Shown here in pieces: positions 59,801 to 64,000 of a DNA stretch of 64,000 bases (the first letter of the stretch is position 1; every line of letters begins with the position of its first letter). The stretch covers positions 24,194,028 through 24,258,027 of the forward strand of contig CM042966.1 of assembly GCA_023678885.1 (NCBI GenBank), given 5' to 3'. Under the pieces are notes generated by a model, which ran no database searches, was not told the DNA's origin, and saw only the letters and a program-made list of their open reading frames with translations. The position numbers were made by a program, and so were the translations under genes. This DNA comes from Pogostemon cablin (taxonomy: Eukaryota > Streptophyta > Magnoliopsida > Lamiales > Lamiaceae).

Positions 59801-61470
59801 ATTGGTAGGTTCTAAGGCGAAACGTGACACGTTAGGCTTGGGTTTGATTGGAATATTTGATATTAGGATTTAGGGTTAATGCTTGAACTTGTTGAAACCC
59901 TAATTGCACTCAATCACACACACAACACCGCGCGAAGAACTCAGTGATGGCAAGGCTTAGTCTCAGATGGAAGACAAACAACTGTTTGTTGGGCGATGAC
60001 AGCAATCGTGATGTTGGCTTGCTGTCAGAAAAACAGTGGCGTGGAGGGGAAGTCAGCACGACTTGAAGGCAGACAAAGCATGGTTTCTTCACGACGTTAG
60101 GGTTTGCAAAAACTCAGATGGCGACGGGATGGAGAAGGCTAGTTTTATGTGATGGTGTGATAGCAACCGGTCGATGTGATTTCAACAGAGCGGCGAGGCT
60201 GGTCGCAAATGATAGCGCAACGCTGACGCACTGACGGCGCGTGACAAGCGGCTAGCGGCCTGATCTTTGCTAGACAACGATGGTGTCGTGCATCGATCAT
60301 GCTGCTTGAGGCTGCTGATTGTGACGCACACGACTTCAGGGCGGGAATAAAAGACTTCTGACCGGGTCAGATGATGATTCCGACCGAGTCAGAACCTTTT
60401 TCGGTCGGGTCTGTTGATAATTCCAAGCGGGTCAGATTGTCTTCTTGTTGTGCTGTGCAAATTCGATGAACGCCACGGGGGTGTGCGACTCTCCACGGTG
60501 TTGATGGCGGATGGCAGCAGGCTAAATTCTGGACGATACCTGTAGAATTCCAAGCGAGTCTGCCATTGTTTTTGGTCAAAGTCGACGTGTTTCGAGCGAG
60601 TCTGTGGAGGATTTCGATCGAGGCAGCAAGTACTTTCGGGCGATCCTTGGAGAATTTCTAAGTTAGTCCTTCTTTTTACCGATCAGGTCTATGTTTGTTG
60701 GGTTGATTCGCAGAGTTGGGTTGACGGCGAACAGGTGCGGGCACTCGAAGATGGAGAAGATCGCACGGCGTATCGTCGGGTGCGGAGGCTGTCGTTGATG
60801 GTGGAACTCTGGCGAAAGCCTGGGCCTGACATGAGTTGCTGACAGCAACGACGGATGGTTTGGATTGGACTAGCAGCATGCAAACGAGCGGGAGGAGCAA
60901 TCCTGCTGGGTGTTGACTGTGGGTTGTCGACGATGGCGAGGAAAGATGATTGTGATAATCAGTAGTCGCTGCCGGCGTATTTGCCGACAGTGGACGGCAC
61001 AGATCACCTTCGCTGGATGTACGGCTGGAGAGTTGAAGCTATGAAACCGTTGGCTGTGCGATGGGCTTTCGGCGATGGATAGTCTTCCGGCGGATTTTTT
61101 TTTCGGCGGGCTGTTTTCTTAGCAGAAGCGGCGCCGCTCCCAGCGGCGGTTTTGAGATGTTGTGGGTTCGCGTTAGTTATGACTTGGGCCCTAAGAAATC
61201 CAACTTCTTGTGCAAGTCATCCTATAGTTGGTTGGAGTGTTGACTAAGTCAACTTATTTTTGGCCTTTTATCTTTTCCTTATATATAATTGCTATAATTG
61301 TTTTATTTGTCAATTATTGTTATATATTTGGATTGGAAGCATGTGTTATTTGATTTACTGTCTTATTTGCCGTAATAATAGCATGTTTGTTTGCTTATTT
61401 TATATTTAGTATATATTGTATGCATGCAAAAACCCTCTTGTTAAATAACTAAGTGTGAGAGAGATTAATA
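59801..61470 (+). other. GC-rich leader of the degenerate copia element
   Basis: No protein is recognised. The stretch is much richer in G and C than its flanks, with repeated GACCGGGTCAGA, ATTCCGACCGAGTCAGA and TTTCGGTCGGGTCTG words (60360-60440). Open frames of 60-75 codons on both strands arise from this composition. A comparable GC-rich leader occurs in the other copia element (53640-53850). Confidence 0.5.
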
Positions 61471-63750
61471 ATGGATCCCGCGACCTCCATTGTTGATTTA
61501 TTAAGTGATGCAAGTAAGCTTATGAGTCGGTTATAGTGTCTTCCTCGCCAGCAAATGAGTATTATTTATGAATCACTAGAATAAATTTCATGAAATAATT
61601 ATTATTTATAATGTGATGCACATAAACTTATGAGCCATTATAGTGCATTCCTCCCCAACTGATGAGTTTTATTTGCGGATCACTTGTACAAATTAATAAT
61701 TGATGATTATAGGAAATTATTTGAGCGCCTGTGAACTTCTCCAACTGTAAGGCACACAAGTTTGGGTAACGTACTTAGTATCAAATAATGGTATACACTT
61801 AGGTGTAATTAATATATATCCTCCCCAATGAAGTCACTGCTATTAAATTGCATGGCTAAAGGACAACCGACTATTAATCATTGAGTCATAAGATTAATTA
61901 TGACGTATGGAATTAATGAGTAAAACATTCTCTTCCAAATATTAGGATTTGTATACGTCCACACTAACGTGGCATGCAAATTCACGGCGCTTGAGATGTC
62001 GGTGAATTTATTTTATATTATTTATTGAGGGAATCAATATAAAATTTAAATTCAAAGTGTTTGATCGTTGTATTTATCTACTTGATTCTTTGAATTTTCG
62101 AATAGTTTATTTCAGTTATTATTAACTAAAAAAAACATACTTACTGGTTCAAAATAAATGATTGATAAGAATCTTGGTTTTAATTATTACTGCTTATAAA
62201 AAAAATAAAAATATGTTCTCACTAAGGATGCCTTCTAGTGCCTATTAAAGTCTCTAGTAAAGAGTTGCGAAGTTCATAGAAATATGATGGTCTCATGCGA
62301 CTCTTCGGATACTTGAGAAATAAAGAAAGGCAAGGGGTCATGGTTAAACTTGATGAATGAATTAGAAATACTTGGAATAGAAATTGAAGGGGAAACCTAG
62401 GTCAATTTATTCTTCGTAATTTGCCTAGTTGTTTTGAGCAAGTTCCAACTGAATTATAAGAGATTGTATGCGATGGAAACTTCTGACAAAACGTGTGGCG
62501 AAAGAAAAATCCAATTTCATCAAGACATGAACAAGTTAAGTATCTTATTCACTAGTTGTTAAAGTATGATTAGTGATGTCATCTGTTGACACGTTATGTG
62601 TAGATATTAGAATTACTATATGTCTGCAACTAAGTGAGGATGAGATTACTGTATACATGGGTAATGCTACGAAAGTAGTGACTGTTGCAGTGGGAGTTGT
62701 TTATCTATCTTATGATAGGAATAAACGTTTGATTTTGAGAAAATTATCTTTACGTACGTTTTTCGTAGAAAGAATTTGATTTTTCGATTTCTATATTTTA
62801 CGAATGGATACTCTATTTCAATTGAATGATATAGTCATTAAAATGAAAGGATGGAGCTATAATCTGTTATGGTATGTTAGTGGCAATTTGTACACTTTTA
62901 AATCATGTTTATCCCACGGATGCAATAAATAGTAATTAATAAAGGATCTTCTGATCTTAGTAAGAGAAAGGAACCTTCGAAAATGAACCAAACATACTTT
63001 TGTAATCTAAGACTAGATCATTTTACTTAAGTACGATTCGAAAGTTGATAGCCGATGAACTGTTAGGTTTATTAGAAGTGGAAACTATCGAACTTGTGAG
63101 TCTTACTTAGAAGTAAATGTGATTAATTGCCTTTTCAAGGCAAAGGGATATAAAGCCATGTATAGATATGTTGGAAATGGTTCATACTTATTTAAGCAGT
63201 ACTAAGATTATCCCGGCGAGAGATGGTTATGAATATTCGTCACTTTATTTGACGATTATTCTAGAAACAATATATATTTATTTGATGCACTGCAAGTATT
63301 AGTACTATGATTAAATCAAGAAGTGCATGGCTGATGTGGTGAAGCGTTATGGAAAATATACCAAGTCACTGCGATACAATCGTAGTGGCGAGTACCTCTT
63401 AGGATAGTTAGGAGCTAATAATCAATAGATGAGATTGAATCTCAAGTTGTCCACACCGGGCAAACCCCAGCTGTATGGTGTGGCAGAAAGAAGGAATAAG
63501 ACTCTTATGAAAATGGTTAGATAGATGATGAATTATTAAATTCATTTTGTGAAATCCTAGAAAATGAAGGGTGATTTATTTAATAGTAAAAAAATCAGAA
63601 AGTGATTGTTAACACGGACACTAGATTTTTAGAAGTGGACTATGTAATAAATCACAAAACCATGCATAGTGTTCCAAGAAGTGTGAGAAAGGAAACATAA
63701 ATTTTAGTTCCAACTGTACAAGAGGATATGCCACAAGTAAACTATATTAT
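61471..63750 (+). pseudogene. Copia gag, protease and integrase remnants
   Basis: 61471 starts MDPATSIVDLLSDASKLMSR, then stops. 61508-61690 holds a tandem pair of about 110 bp (AAGCTTATGAG, TTCCTC.CCA, CAAATGAG or ACTGATGAG). 62390-62480 gives a gag block with LGQFILRNLPSCFEQVPTE. 62630-62770 gives LSEDEITVYMGNATKVVTVA, the protease-to-integrase linker of copia. 63060-63290 gives a degenerate pre-integrase followed by LFDDYSRN. 63370-63525 gives KSLRYNRSGEYLL (family LRSDRGGEYL) and GVAERRNKTLMKMVR. Many stops. RT and RNase H are absent before the second LTR at about 63790. Confidence 0.65.
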
Positions 63751-63789
63751 GTGTCACATCTGATACAAAATTGCATGTAGTGCCTGTTC

Positions 63790-64000
63790 CTGATTCCTAT
63801 TTTAGCCTATAAATAGCCAATCTCAACAGTCCGGTAAACTGATTTCACACTCCTAAACACGTGAAAAGCAAATTAGGATTGTAGATTGAAATCTTCTTGT
63901 AGATGGTTACCTACATAACGTCAAGATGTGCCTTAGGAATACAACAAAAGATTGGAAGGTCGTTTGTTCCTGCTGCTGATGATCAACCTCTACATCAACC
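63790..64000 (+). repeat. Partial second LTR of the degenerate copia element
   Basis: Matches the 3' half of the 5' LTR from AGCCTATAAATA through TGATTTCAC.C, GGATTGTAGAT, ACAACA.AAGAT and TGATGATCA.CCTCTACATCAA. The window ends within it. Confidence 0.7.

Larger units (their letters stand above)
58678..64000 (+). mobile_element. Degenerate Ty1/copia element with internal deletion, runs off the window
   Basis: The 5' LTR begins near 58678 (TGTTGGATTATATACTAAAA). Its 3' half (about 59519-59720) recurs at 63790-64000 as the partial second LTR. Between them lie a long leader, gag, protease and integrase remnants. RT and RNase H are missing. The window ends inside the second LTR, so the right boundary is unknown. 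Confidence 0.7.

Noticed and set aside
60180..61250. Several overlapping open frames in a GC-rich stretch
   Set aside because: Same composition effect in another copia leader; none has a recognisable domain or consistent start context.

Overview
This is a plant nuclear DNA window from a eudicot. The evidence is intron-rich genes with GT/AG splice sites, AT-rich intergenic DNA, and dense LTR retrotransposons and small DNA transposons with the 'CTCCCTCCGTCCC'-type ends common in plants. The two host proteins look most like asterid/eudicot homologues, but I cannot name a species. Nothing bacterial, organellar or viral was seen.

Only two host genes are well supported. (1) On the plus strand at 8207-16779, a 14-exon gene encodes the mitochondrial pyruvate dehydrogenase E1 beta subunit (365 residues). 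Every splice junction was traced and the reading frame is intact, although intron 7 carries a degenerate LTR retrotransposon. (2) On the minus strand at 40557-37005, a six-exon gene encodes a CDK-like Ser/Thr kinase of the plant At1g54610/IBS1 type. It has an N-terminal MGC acylation motif and a complete kinase domain. A one-base frame change in exon 5 puts the conserved C-terminal tail out of frame and creates an early stop.

The rest is mostly transposable elements, many nested. 1-350: degenerate tandem repeat. 851-6599: decayed Mutator-like element (MULE) with a plant-mobile-domain gene and a convergent MULE transposase/OTU gene, plus subterminal GGTCGACCA-type repeats. 6610-7710: Stowaway-like MITE split by an 893-bp element with an 8-bp target duplication. 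17340-18440: MITE-like repeat split by a 778-bp hAT-type element with a perfect 8-bp duplication. 19687-20152: second hAT-like element. 20337-23988: gag-only Ty3/gypsy-type element with a minisatellite. 24.1-27 kb: AT-rich DNA with MITEs. 27877-32381: nearly complete Ty1/copia element with 187-bp LTRs and CAGTA duplications. 32.4-36.9 kb: AT-rich DNA with simple repeats and a minisatellite.

41195-54735 is a copia element (GTTTA duplications) that was itself hit by a 5.8-kb LTR element without coding capacity (46459-52257; GACAC duplications; 1.94-kb LTRs; Asp-type primer site). 54.7-55.8 kb holds MITEs and a 264-bp tandem duplication. 55.8-58.7 kb is a gypsy-type gag-like gene (Transposase_28-like) cut off by a further degenerate copia element, which runs from about 58678 past the window end. 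No CRISPR array, rRNA or tRNA gene was recognised. I found no convincing new biological system. The most notable points are the kinase frameshift, the nested insertions with intact target duplications, and the gene-carrying MULE.
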